NCBI GenBank assembly: GCA_902462035.1
Contig: CABQAC010000045.1
Location: 1 to 10,715, forward strand
Length of the DNA: 10,715 nt
DNA from: an uncultured Eubacteriales bacterium
GTDB taxonomy: Bacteria; Bacillota; Clostridia; Oscillospirales; Acutalibacteraceae
Direction of reading: 5' to 3'
Notes under the pieces: generated by a model
Database searches by the model: none
Told to the model about the DNA's origin: nothing
The model's input: only the letters and a program-made list of their open reading frames with translations
Position numbers and translations under genes: made by a program
In this document: one piece after another, positions 1 to 7,073 of the stretch
How the letters are laid out: each line of letters opens with the position of its first letter
How positions within the stretch are numbered: the stretch's first letter is position 1

Positions 1-1017
1 GGGCAGGCCGGCACAAAGCCGAAAAGAGAAGAAAACCGGCACCGACTGCCGCTCCGCCCGGTACAGGGCCCGCAAGGAACCCAGCACTTGGGGGGTGGCG
101 GAGGACGCGTCCTCTTGGGAGCGCACGCCGAACATCTCGCGGCCCAAACGATGTTCATAATACCCCTTGGTAAAGCCGGAACGGGAGAATACGGCTTGCA
201 GGTTTTTCATCAGATCCGGAGGCATAGGAGCGCCGTCCAGGGCGCGGCGGCAGGCGGTGACGGCGGCGGCCACATATTCCGGCCGCTTCATCCGTCCTTC
301 GATTTTAGCAGAAACCACGCCCAAATCCCGAAGCTGGGGAAGTTGTTCCACCAAGGAAAGATCTTTTAGGCTTAAATCGTGCCCGGTTCCGCCAGGCACG
401 GAAAAAGGAAGGCGGCACGGTTGGGCGCACAGGCCCCGGTTGCCGCTGCGGCCGCCCAGCATGGCGCTGAAATAGCATTGGCCGGATACGCTCATGCACA
501 ACGCGCCATGCACAAAAACCTCCAGCTCGATGGGGCTGGAGGCTGCAATTTCTTTGATTTCCTCAAAGGACAGTTCCCGGGAGAGGACGACGCGCTGCAT
601 TCCCATTTCAGCCAGCAGGCGGACACCGGCAGGCGTGTGTACCGACATTTGGGTCGAACCGTGTAGCCGCATGGCGGGAGCAATCCGCCGCAATTCCCGC
701 ACCAGGCCTAGATCCTGAACAATCAGCGCGTCCACGCCGAGCGCGCAGGCAGATTCCGCCAGGGAAAGGGCGCCGGGGAACTCGTCGTCCCGGACCAGCG
801 TATTCAGCGTCAAATAAACCTTCACGCCGCGGCCATGGCAGCTGGCAACCGCCTCGGATAGGGCCTGCTGATCAAAATTGCGGGCGTTGCCCCTGGCGCT
901 GAACCGGGTCGCGCCCAAATAAACCGCATCTGCGCCGCAGCGTACGGCGGGAAGCAGCGATTCAGGCGACCCGGCGGGCGCCAAAACCTCCATGCGGGAA
1001 TCAGGCATGGCTGCCAT
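1..1017 (-). CDS. U32 peptidase-family protein (RlhA/PrtC-like), C-terminal part cut by the window edge
   Basis: The 339 visible residues start with a TIM-barrel opening (MEVLAPAGSPESL from residue 9). They carry the U32 signature EVFVHGALCMSVSGQC at 166-181, followed by GLCAQPC. The cysteines C174, C181, C197 and C201 resemble the conserved cysteines that hold a 4Fe-4S cluster in characterised U32 proteins; that role here is inferred. An AKIEGRMKRPEYVA block lies at 237-250 and FSRSGFTKGYY begins near 291. Family members once called collagenases include E. coli RlhA and TrhP, which hydroxylate 23S rRNA and tRNA, so RNA modification is as likely as proteolysis. The run-on after the GYY block suggests the long form with a C-terminal DUF3656 domain outside the window. 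The ATG at 1017 is chosen because AGGAAGG lies 8 bases upstream; ATGs at 1008 and 993 are alternatives. The gene overlaps the end of zapA by 17 bases, implying translational coupling. Confidence 0.9.
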   Translation of the reverse strand, partial: MAAMPDSRMEVLAPAGSPESLLPAVRCGADAVYLGATRFSARGNARNFDQQALSEAVASCHGRGVKVYLTLNTLVRDDEFPGALSLAESACALGVDALIVQDLGLVRELRRIAPAMRLHGSTQMSVHTPAGVRLLAEMGMQRVVLSRELSFEEIKEIAASSPIELEVFVHGALCMSVSGQCYFSAMLGGRSGNRGLCAQPCRLPFSVPGGTGHDLSLKDLSLVEQLPQLRDLGVVSAKIEGRMKRPEYVAAAVTACRRALDGAPMPPDLMKNLQAVFSRSGFTKGYYEHRLGREMFGVRSQEDASSATPQVLGSLRALYRAERQSVPVFFSFRLCAGLP

Positions 1018-1459
1018 GGCGATCGCCTTCCTGTTCCGCCAGCCGGAAGAACTCGTCCGGCGTCAGGGTGCGCGGCGGGACGGCCGATTGTTCCCCGGAG
1101 GGCGTGCCGTTGAGGGAATCCAGCTGTGTTTTCAAGGCCTGATTCTCTTTTTGCAGCGTTTCAATCTGCCGCCGCGCTTCCTCGGCATCCAGGCGGTTCT
1201 GGGTGGATTCGGCAAGGTAATCCTTAATTTGGCTGCGCAGATGGTCCGCGCTCAGGTTTGCTTTGTAGTATTGATCATAACAATCCAGCGCGGTCAGCAC
1301 CGACGCCATGGTGATGGAGGCGCGGGGATTATCCGCCAAGATGGCCTGCATCCGTTTTTCCACCTCGTCGGCGATGCAACGGATGTAATCCTCCTCCTCC
1401 TCCGCTACCAATATGTAGTCGGAACCGCAAATGGTAAGCCTGACTTTGGTCTTGGGCAT
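1001..1459 (-). CDS. zapA: Cell division protein ZapA
   Basis: This 152-residue protein is a ZapA homologue, a cytoplasmic factor that binds FtsZ and bundles Z-ring filaments. The N-terminal ZapA fold is visible at about 1-70: VRLTICGSDYILVAEEEEDY, then an amphipathic helix (IRCIADEVEKRMQAIL) and a second helix with TMASVLTALDCYDQYY. Residues from about 72 to 115 are rich in E, K, Q and L heptads and should form the usual coiled coil. A low-complexity linker rich in S, G and P leads to a short acidic/aromatic tail (LTPDEFFRLAEQEGD). The protein is longer than the roughly 100-residue proteobacterial form because of this tail; extended versions are common in Clostridia. An SD (AGGGGG) sits 8 bases before the ATG. 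The PH-domain gene ends 25 bases upstream and the U32 gene overlaps the 3' end, so the three form one operon. Confidence 0.93.
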   Translation of the reverse strand: MPKTKVRLTICGSDYILVAEEEEDYIRCIADEVEKRMQAILADNPRASITMASVLTALDCYDQYYKANLSADHLRSQIKDYLAESTQNRLDAEEARRQIETLQKENQALKTQLDSLNGTPSGEQSAVPPRTLTPDEFFRLAEQEGDRHGSHA

Positions 1460-1484
1460 CGTATTTTCCCCCTTGATTCAAAAA

Positions 1485-2024
1485 TCATTCGGTGGCTTCA
1501 GCGGCGCTGGCGCCGCATTTTTCCTCCAGCTGCCCCATCAGCACCGCCGCTTCCCCGGGCGCCAGAACAAACGAGAATTCCTGCCGTTCGACACCGGGGT
1601 TGGTGACACTGTCATCCTTCGGCTGGTTGCCAAACCGCAGCTTGACCGTGCCGAACAACCGGCAAAGGCCTTGGTCCTTCACTTCCAGCCGGCGAATTTC
1701 GCCGTAAGGCAGCAGGGTGACGTTGCGGCTCAGGACGCCGCTATGCACCTGAATGCCGTCTGGCAGCAGGGCGTAAGTTTTCTGCTTCCACCCCATCACC
1801 GCGTAGAACACACAAACCAGCAGCAGCATCAGGTCTGCGGTCAAAATCCCCAAAAAGGAGAAGGGGTCGCTGCCGGATTGTTCCGGCATGTCCACCCGCA
1901 GCACCAGCCGGTTGAGCCCCACAACCAGGATCGTCCATAATAAAATGCCTACCGCCGCCTTACACAAACTTTGCAGCATGGCGGACCGGTGCCCGCGGCG
2001 GGGCTTTGAAAAATCATAAGACAT
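1485..2024 (-). CDS. Membrane protein with bacterial PH domain (bPH2/YdbS-like)
   Basis: This 179-residue protein has two hydrophobic helices (about 22-43 and 57-78) followed by a cytoplasmic-looking beta-rich domain. The domain shows the bacterial PH pattern: YALLPDGIQVHSGVLSRNV (84-102), a PYGEIRRLEV strand, then GLCRLFGTVKLRFG (119-132), and a final helix (GEAAVLMGQLEEKC). Such proteins (DUF304, YdbS/YdbT relatives) are bacterial membrane proteins of poorly known role, sometimes tied to envelope stress or bacteriocin resistance. It is first in an operon with zapA and the U32 gene, which hints at, but does not prove, a division or envelope link. An upstream in-frame ATG at 2036 has its AAAGG directly abutting it. 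The ATG at 2024 has AAAGGA about 11 bases upstream and is preferred. The function is not established. Confidence 0.85.
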   Translation of the reverse strand: MSYDFSKPRRGHRSAMLQSLCKAAVGILLWTILVVGLNRLVLRVDMPEQSGSDPFSFLGILTADLMLLLVCVFYAVMGWKQKTYALLPDGIQVHSGVLSRNVTLLPYGEIRRLEVKDQGLCRLFGTVKLRFGNQPKDDSVTNPGVERQEFSFVLAPGEAAVLMGQLEEKCGASAAEATE

Positions 2025-2149
2025 GCGATGGATCATCCTTTCGCAGGAGTCTGCTGCCTGTAAGGTTTGCCGTATTCCGTTTTATCGGCTGCGAACGGCG
2101 TTTTGGGAACAAACGTTTCCGGGACAGCGAGGCGACCTGTTTGCCAAGT

Positions 2150-2178
2150 ATTATAGCACAAACCCGCACAATTGCCAA
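2150..2178 (-). promoter_or_regulatory. Sigma-A-type promoter of the PH-zapA-U32 operon
   Basis: Read on the minus strand there is TTGGCA, a 17-bp spacer ending in TGC, then TATAAT. This gives a near-consensus -35, an extended -10 (TGn) and a perfect -10. An A/T-rich block at about 2179-2220, just upstream of the -35, could act as an UP element. Predicted transcription starts near 2143, giving a leader of about 120 bases. I recognise no riboswitch class in that leader. Confidence 0.85.
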
Positions 2179-2251
2179 TGGTAGTCGTATACAATTAGGA
2201 TAATAAAACTATATCAATACGGAAAGTGTTTTTTGGTCCGTCTTTTGGAAA

Positions 2252-2269
2252 GGACCGGCATGCCGGTCC
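2252..2269. repeat. Perfect 18-bp palindrome, possible operator
   Basis: GGACCGGCATGCCGGTCC equals its own reverse complement. It lies about 75 bp upstream of the -35 of the PH-zapA-U32 promoter. Additional GGTCC motifs occur at 2235-2239 and 2295-2299. It is not followed by a clean T-tract in either direction, so a terminator is unlikely. A protein-binding site is possible but unproven. Confidence 0.5.
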
Positions 2270-2361
2270 GCAAACGGCGTGATGGCGCTGTTTCGGTCCT
2301 ATTTTCCGGCCGCGGGCTTTTGCTTTAGGTCAGTTGTGTAACAGGAAAAAATCTGTTCTAT

Positions 2362-2390
2362 AAAAAAGGGGCGGTTACCGCCCCTTTTTT
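2362..2390 (-). terminator. Intrinsic terminator of the GH13 gene
   Basis: A GGGGCGGT/ACCGCCCC hairpin is flanked by A6 and T6, so it could work in both directions. On the minus strand the GH13 stop codon TAA (2391-2389) merges into the A-tract, so the gene ends directly at its terminator with no 3' untranslated spacer. Confidence 0.92.
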
Positions 2391-4251
2391 ACAATGGATA
2401 TTGAATCAAACAACACGATAAAGGTTCCAATACGACCGTGCCGCCGTCCGGTGCCGAGCCAATCAGCGCCGTTCCCTTTTGAACGGACAATGGGCCTGGC
2501 AGCGGCATTTCCCGGCGGTCCTTCCCGCGGTTGACGGCGCAGAAAAGGGTTTCGCCCGCCGAACGCCGCATAAAAGAAAGCAGGTCCCCGTCGGCCAGCA
2601 CCGGTTCCATCGCGCCGTCGGCAAAGGAGGCGCACCCGCCGCGGACTGTGCCGAGGCGCCGGTACCAAGCGAGCAGGTTTTCATCCTCGCTCCCCCAAGG
2701 GAAGCAGCCGCGGTTGAAAGGATCGCGGTAGCCTTCCAGCCCCGCCTCGTCGCCGTAATAGACGCAGGGAACGCCGGGCAGGGTGTACTGCAAAAAGGAG
2801 GCAAGTTTCAACCGCTGAATTCCCAAAGCCCGCTGTTCGCCCGTCAAAAAGGAGGTGGACTGCCATTCCCGGCCCCGGCCCTGAACGGGTTCCCCGGCCA
2901 AAATAGTGATGGCACGCTCAGTATCGTGGGTGCCGATATGATTCATCAGCAAATGGACCACCTGGGGAGGATAGTGCTCCAAAATAGTCAGAATGGCTTC
3001 CATGGCCGCGTCCGCGCCGCCGTCCCGCACATAGGAAAGGATCGCGTCCCGGAACGGGTAATTCATCACGCTGTCCAGCTGGCCGCCCAGTAAATAACGG
3101 CGCCGCCGTCCATAGCTCTCCTTGGTCGAAGCGTCCTCCCATACCTCGCCCAAAACCAAAGCGTCCGGATCCTCCGCTTTGGCGGCATCCCGCAGGTTTT
3201 CCAGAAACGCGTCGGGCAGTTCGTCGGCTACGTCCAGCCGCCAGCCGGACGCTCCTCGGTGCAGCCACCGGCGGACGATGCCCGCCTGCCCGTTGATAAA
3301 CCGGTTGAATTCAAAATCGGTTTCATTGACCTCGGGCAGGGTGTCGAATCCCCACCAGGACTGGTATTGATCCGGCCAATGCATAAAATGGTACCAGCTG
3401 TAGTAGGGAGAAGACTGGGATTGAAACGCCCCGGGTCCCGGATAGCGGCCGCGCTGGTTAAAGTAAACGCTGTCGCTGCCCGTATGGCTGAACACCCCGT
3501 CCAGAATGACGCGGATCCCCCGTTTTCGGGCGGCGGCGCAAAGACTGCGAAAATCCGCTGTGGTGCCCAAAAGCGGGTCGACCCGGCTGTAATCCGCCGT
3601 ATCGTAACGATGGTTGGAATGGGACTCGAAAATCGGGTTCAAATACAAACAGGTAACGCCCAGGGATTGCAAATAGGACAGCCGGGATTCGATGCCGGAC
3701 AGATCCCCGCCGAAAAAATCGCAGTTGGTGACCCGGCCGGTTTGGTCGGGGCGCCATTCCGGCTGCGCGCCCCAATCGCCGCGCAAAACGCGTCCCGCCG
3801 GAATATTTTCCTTGGCGGCGCCGGATGCCGCGAACCGGTCCGGAAAGATTTGGTACATGACGCCGCCTTTTAGCCATGCGGGGGTGGTAAACCCCTTTTG
3901 GTAGACCGTCATCTGGTACATGGCGTCGCAGCCAAGCGCCGCTTCTCCGCCGCGCTTGCGGCCGATCCAGCATACGCCGTTCCGGGTATCCGCCCGCATC
4001 AGGTACCAGTATAATCCGGCCTGCTTTGGCGTATAGTGGCATTCCCACCATTCGTGAAAATCCCCGTCCATGCCGCACCAGAACATGGAAAAATCGTCCA
4101 TTTCGGCGGCGCCGTCGGTTTTTATGCACAGGTAGGCTGCGCGGCAGCCCAAATCCCTGGGCAGCCGGATGCGGAAATGCACCGCCGTTTCCTCCTCTAC
4201 CGCACCGGTGGGCGCGCGGTAAAGGGGCGTGCGGGAATCAAATATGGTCAT
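2389..4251 (-). CDS. GH13 alpha-glucan hydrolase (cyclomaltodextrinase/neopullulanase/maltogenic amylase type)
   Basis: This 620-residue enzyme has no signal peptide and should act in the cytoplasm on maltodextrins, cyclodextrins or glycogen fragments. Numbering from the ATG at 4251, an N-terminal beta-sandwich (about 1-120, with YRAPTGAVEEETAVHFRIRL) precedes the barrel, which opens with GGVMYQIFPDRF. The four GH13 regions are present: DGVFSH (251-256), GWRLDVADE with nucleophile D340, LGEVWED with acid/base E369, and NHIGTHDTER with stabiliser D443. VYYGDEAGLEGYRDPFNRG follows, then a C-terminal beta domain. All catalytic residues are in place, so activity is expected; exact specificity (CD-, pullulan- or maltodextrin-hydrolysing, or transglycosylating) cannot be read from sequence. 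A GTG at 4275 would add eight residues but lacks an SD. The ATG at 4251 has AAAGGGG about 12 bases upstream. It lies just downstream of glgP behind a terminator and has no obvious promoter of its own. Confidence 0.92.
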   Translation of the reverse strand: MTIFDSRTPLYRAPTGAVEEETAVHFRIRLPRDLGCRAAYLCIKTDGAAEMDDFSMFWCGMDGDFHEWWECHYTPKQAGLYWYLMRADTRNGVCWIGRKRGGEAALGCDAMYQMTVYQKGFTTPAWLKGGVMYQIFPDRFAASGAAKENIPAGRVLRGDWGAQPEWRPDQTGRVTNCDFFGGDLSGIESRLSYLQSLGVTCLYLNPIFESHSNHRYDTADYSRVDPLLGTTADFRSLCAAARKRGIRVILDGVFSHTGSDSVYFNQRGRYPGPGAFQSQSSPYYSWYHFMHWPDQYQSWWGFDTLPEVNETDFEFNRFINGQAGIVRRWLHRGASGWRLDVADELPDAFLENLRDAAKAEDPDALVLGEVWEDASTKESYGRRRRYLLGGQLDSVMNYPFRDAILSYVRDGGADAAMEAILTILEHYPPQVVHLLMNHIGTHDTERAITILAGEPVQGRGREWQSTSFLTGEQRALGIQRLKLASFLQYTLPGVPCVYYGDEAGLEGYRDPFNRGCFPWGSEDENLLAWYRRLGTVRGGCASFADGAMEPVLADGDLLSFMRRSAGETLFCAVNRGKDRREMPLPGPLSVQKGTALIGSAPDGGTVVLEPLSCCLIQYPL

Positions 4252-4289
4252 GATTGTGTTCGGCCCCTTTGTCACAAGAATGGCGTTCT

Positions 4290-4304
4290 GCGGAATTGTT
4301 CCGC
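4290..4304. repeat. Short inverted repeat in the GH13 leader
   Basis: GCGGAA and TTCCGC are separated by three bases, between the glgP terminator and the GH13 start codon. It could form a small RNA hairpin upstream of the GH13 ribosome binding site or be a protein site. It is too short to assign a role. Confidence 0.4.
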
Positions 4305-4310
4305 CGCATA

Positions 4311-4343
4311 AGAAAAAGCCAGGGCAGTTTTTGCTGCCCTGGC
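4311..4343 (-). terminator. Intrinsic terminator of glgP
   Basis: On the minus strand a 10-bp perfect stem (GCCAGGGCAG with CTGCCCTGGC) and a 6-base loop are followed by TTTTTCTTAT, starting about 10 bases after the glgP stop codon. It should end most glgP transcripts before the GH13 gene. Residual read-through may be how GH13 is expressed. Confidence 0.9.
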
Positions 4344-4353
4344 GATAACGGCG

Positions 4354-6762
4354 TTAACGGACAGGGTCGGCGCCCCAGATGGTGTCGGCGTATTCCCGGA
4401 TCGCCCGGTCGGCCGAAAAAATACCGGCATGCGCAATATTGATCAGCGACATGCGGTTCCACGCCGTTTTGTCCTGGTACAAGGCGGCGGAACGCGACTG
4501 GGCCATTTGGTAATCGGCAAAATCGGCCAGTACCATGTAAGGGTCGTTATTGAGCAGGGAATCCGCGATATTCGAAAAACCAACCCCGCCAATGCCCCGG
4601 TAAATTTGATCGATGGCGCCGCGAATAACGCTGTTGTTGTTGTAATAGCTGCGGGGATGGTAACCGCTCGCTTTCAGGGAATCCACCTCCGGCGCGGTCA
4701 TACCGAACAGCAGGATGTTGTCTTTTCCCACCGCTTCGGAGATTTCCACATTGGCGCCGTCCAAGGTGCCCAGGGTTACGGCGCCGTTGATCATCAGCTT
4801 CATGTTTCCAGTCCCGGAAGCCTCGGTTCCGGCCAGGGAGATCTGCTCGCTGATCTCCGCGGCCGGCATCAGCTTTTCCGCCACGGTTACCCGGTAGTCC
4901 TCCAGGTACACCACTTTCATTTTATCACCGATAACGGGATCGTTGTTGACCAGGTCCGCCAGCGTGCAAATCAAGCGGATAATCTCCTTGGCAAAATAGT
5001 AGCCGGGCGCGGCCTTGGCCCCGAACAGGTAGGTGCGCGGGACAAACGCGGCGTTGGGGTTGTCTTTCAGGAACTGGTAGGTGGCCAGAATATTCAGGGC
5101 GTTAAGCAGCTGGCGCTTATACTCGTGCATCCGTTTGACCTGTACGTCGAAAATAGAATCCGGCGAAATTACCAGATCGTTGTTTTTCAGCACATACTTG
5201 GCGAACTGCTCTTTCTTTAGCCGTTTTATCTTTGAGAGGGTTTCCAGCGCCGCTTTGTCATCCTTATATTTTGCAAAATTGATTAACTGGGACGCGTCGG
5301 TGACAAAACCGTCGCCGATGGCCTCGGTCAAAAAAGCGGAAAGTTCGGGATTGGACTGATTGAGCCACCGGCGGTTTGCAATGCCGTTGGTCACATTTTT
5401 GAATTTTTCCGGCATCACAGCGTAAAAATCCCGGAAAACCGTGTCCTTTAAAATATTGCTGTGCAGCTTGGAAACGCCGTTGACCGAATGACAGGAAGCT
5501 ACGGCCAAATTGGCCATCTTGACCACGCCGTTGTTGATGATCGACATATGGTGCACCATCTCGTGGTTGCCAAAGGTCTTGGCGTCCATCTGGTAGCAGA
5601 ACCGATGGTTGATTTCGCAGACGATTTGGTAAATTCGGGGCAGGCGGATGCGGAACAGTTCCTCCGACCAGCATTCCAGCGCTTCGGCCATAACCGTGTG
5701 GTTGGTGTAGGCCATGGTACGGGTCACAATATCCCATGCGCGGTCCCAAGTGTAACCACACTCATCCAGTAAAATCCGCATGAGTTCCGGAACAGCCAGC
5801 ACAGGATGGGTGTCGTTCAAATGGATGGCCGCCATTTCCGGCAGGTTTTCCACCGTGCCGTACTGCCTCAGGTGGTTGTGGACGATATCCTGCATGGTGG
5901 CCGAACAGAGGAAATACTGTTGGGACAGGCGCAGGCTTTTGCCTTCCGCGTGGTTATCGCCGGGGTAGAGCACCTTGGTCAGTACCTCTGCCATGGCGTT
6001 TTGCTCGATAGCCTGCATGTACTCGCCCTCGTTAAACAAGTCCATATTAAAATCCTGGGATTTAGCCCGCCACAGCCGCAAGACGCTTACGCCTTCGCCT
6101 GTGTAGCCGGATACCATCATGTCGTAGGGCACGGCGATGATGGTTTTGCAGTTTTTATGGTAAACGGTATGATATTCGCCATTCCAGCTTTCCTCGATAT
6201 GTCCGTCGAACTTGACCTCCACGCTGTTTTCCGGGTGGGGAACCAGCCAGGCCTCGCCGCCGGGCAGCCAGTAATCGGGCAGCTCGGTCTGCCAGCCATC
6301 CACCAATTTTTGGCGGAAGATGCCGTATTCGTACCGCAGGGAATAGCCAATGGCCGGGTACCCCTGGGTGCCCAGACCGTCCAGGTAGCAGGCGGCAAGC
6401 CGCCCAAGCCCGCCGTTGCCCAAGCCCGCGTCCGGCTCGCATTCGAAGATGGTATCCAGGTTCACGCCGATTTCCTGCAGGGCGGACGAGACCGCGTCGG
6501 TCAGCCCCAGGTTGAACAGGTTGTTTTTCAGCGACCGGCCCATCAAAAATTCCATGCACAAGTAGTACACCTGTTTTTTGCCCTGCTGGTGCGCCTTGGC
6601 CATAAAATCGGTCCGGCTTTTTTGCAACAGATCCCGCACCATTTCGGCAATGGCGGTATAAAGCTGCTCTACGGTGGCGTCGGCCGGGGTGACGGAAAGG
6701 TTGTGCAGCAGCTTGGAGGTGATCATCTGGCGCACCTCGCCAGTGGAAAGTTTATATTTCAT
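4354..6762 (-). CDS. glgP: Glycogen/maltodextrin phosphorylase
   Basis: This 802-residue cytoplasmic enzyme should cleave alpha-1,4-glucans with phosphate to release glucose-1-phosphate. Its length matches GT35 phosphorylases. Hallmarks in order: QVYYLCMEFLMGRSLKNNL (64-82), the GLGNGGLGRLAACYLDGLG active-site block (113-131), RYEYGIFRQ (143-151), HLNDTHP (314-320), VKRMHEYKRQLLN (542-554) and EASGTGNMK (647-655), where K655 is the expected pyridoxal-phosphate lysine. DGANVEI follows at 668-674. The animal-type regulatory N-terminal extension is absent, as is usual for bacterial enzymes. The ATG at 6762 has AAAGGA about 12 bases upstream. It is transcribed from its own promoter (6892-6920), divergently from a phosphohexomutase that could consume its product, and ends at a strong terminator before the GH13 gene. 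Physiological substrate (glycogen versus imported maltodextrin) is open, since no glycogen-synthesis genes are visible here. Confidence 0.97.
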   Translation of the reverse strand: MKYKLSTGEVRQMITSKLLHNLSVTPADATVEQLYTAIAEMVRDLLQKSRTDFMAKAHQQGKKQVYYLCMEFLMGRSLKNNLFNLGLTDAVSSALQEIGVNLDTIFECEPDAGLGNGGLGRLAACYLDGLGTQGYPAIGYSLRYEYGIFRQKLVDGWQTELPDYWLPGGEAWLVPHPENSVEVKFDGHIEESWNGEYHTVYHKNCKTIIAVPYDMMVSGYTGEGVSVLRLWRAKSQDFNMDLFNEGEYMQAIEQNAMAEVLTKVLYPGDNHAEGKSLRLSQQYFLCSATMQDIVHNHLRQYGTVENLPEMAAIHLNDTHPVLAVPELMRILLDECGYTWDRAWDIVTRTMAYTNHTVMAEALECWSEELFRIRLPRIYQIVCEINHRFCYQMDAKTFGNHEMVHHMSIINNGVVKMANLAVASCHSVNGVSKLHSNILKDTVFRDFYAVMPEKFKNVTNGIANRRWLNQSNPELSAFLTEAIGDGFVTDASQLINFAKYKDDKAALETLSKIKRLKKEQFAKYVLKNNDLVISPDSIFDVQVKRMHEYKRQLLNALNILATYQFLKDNPNAAFVPRTYLFGAKAAPGYYFAKEIIRLICTLADLVNNDPVIGDKMKVVYLEDYRVTVAEKLMPAAEISEQISLAGTEASGTGNMKLMINGAVTLGTLDGANVEISEAVGKDNILLFGMTAPEVDSLKASGYHPRSYYNNNSVIRGAIDQIYRGIGGVGFSNIADSLLNNDPYMVLADFADYQMAQSRSAALYQDKTAWNRMSLINIAHAGIFSADRAIREYADTIWGADPVR

Positions 6763-6815
6763 CCTAGATAACCATCCTTTCGTAGAGACCGTTTCAGACT
6801 GGGAAACAAATCCCC

Positions 6816-6844
6816 GGCTGGCCGCACAAAAGCGGGTGGCAGCC
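6816..6844 (-). other. Possible RNA hairpin in the glgP leader
   Basis: On the minus strand GGCTG and CAGCC form an outer 5-bp stem, and CCGC with GCGG an inner 4-bp stem around a 6-base loop. It lies midway between the predicted start of transcription and the glgP ribosome binding site. It matches no riboswitch class I know, so the role is unknown. Confidence 0.35.
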
Positions 6845-6891
6845 TGTCTGGCGCGTCTTTTCGGCGTTCTTCCAAAACCAGGTCTTGTTCT

Positions 6892-6920
6892 ATTATAGCC
6901 GAAATTACTCTCCTATTCAA
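6892..6920 (-). promoter_or_regulatory. Sigma-A-type promoter of glgP
   Basis: On the minus strand: TTGAAT, 17-bp spacer, TATAAT. The -10 is perfect and the -35 matches TTGACA in five of six positions. Predicted transcription starts near 6885, leaving about 120 bases of untranslated leader. Confidence 0.85.
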
Positions 6921-6989
6921 GAATATGGCGGATTTTGATTTGGGCGGATTGGGTTTGTGCATTTCTTGCCCTGATTCGCCTAAAAAGCC

Positions 6990-7018
6990 ATGACAACCGC
7001 TTAAAATACATGTATAAT
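6990..7018 (+). promoter_or_regulatory. Sigma-A-type promoter of the phosphohexomutase gene
   Basis: On the plus strand: ATGACA (five of six matches to TTGACA), 17-bp spacer, perfect TATAAT. Predicted start near 7025. The leader of about 50 bases includes a GCGGGC-TTTT-GCCCGC hairpin at 7035-7050, then a strong SD (GGGAGGAG) about 9 bases before the ATG at 7074. Confidence 0.85.
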
Positions 7019-7073
7019 AGAAGCGTATATTCCCGCGGGCTTTTGCCCGCCAAAACGGGAGGAGATAGGGCTT

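Larger units (their letters stand above)
2025..2388. other. 364-bp gene-free region between the PH operon and the GH13 gene
   Basis: Transcription on both sides runs leftward. From right to left it holds the GH13 terminator (2362-2390), a short AACAG/CTGTT inverted repeat (about 2340-2357), an 18-bp perfect palindrome (2252-2269) among several GGTCC/GGACC motifs, an A/T-rich block (2179-2220), the operon promoter (2150-2178) and the operon leader. I see no credible open reading frame or RNA gene in it. Confidence 0.7.
6763..7073. other. 311-bp divergent control region between glgP and the phosphohexomutase
   Basis: It contains two outward-facing promoters whose -35 boxes are 69 bp apart, two GGCGGATT direct repeats between them (6927-6934 and 6943-6950, 16-bp period), a glgP leader of about 120 bases with a hairpin (6816-6844), and a short mutase leader with a GCGGGC/GCCCGC hairpin (7035-7050). 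I see no gene in it. Confidence 0.75.

Noticed and set aside
519..542. 8-bp inverted repeat (CCTCCAGC/GCTGGAGG) inside the U32 gene
   Set aside because: It is short, lies within the conserved signature-coding region and is about what chance gives in GC-rich coding DNA.
992..1940. Plus-strand frames opposite zapA and the PH gene
   Set aside because: They conflict with two recognisable proteins and have no supported start.
2025..2143. Possible c-di-GMP riboswitch, because GGCAAACC occurs in the PH operon leader
   Set aside because: The remaining conserved parts of that aptamer, such as the GACGCAAAGCC-type segment and the tetraloop receptor, are not present.
2479..3873. Plus-strand frames of about 204 codons opposite the GH13 gene
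   Set aside because: They are shadows of an intact GH13 enzyme with all catalytic motifs in the correct frame.
4252..4275. GTG start that would lengthen the GH13 protein by eight residues
   Set aside because: No SD precedes it, while the ATG at 4251 has AAAGGGG upstream and the family's N-terminal pattern begins right after it.
4429..6771. Long plus-strand open frames (up to 321 codons) opposite glgP
   Set aside because: They are antisense to a clear, motif-complete glgP, lack good ribosome binding sites and show no domain pattern; GC-rich coding DNA often leaves such frames open.
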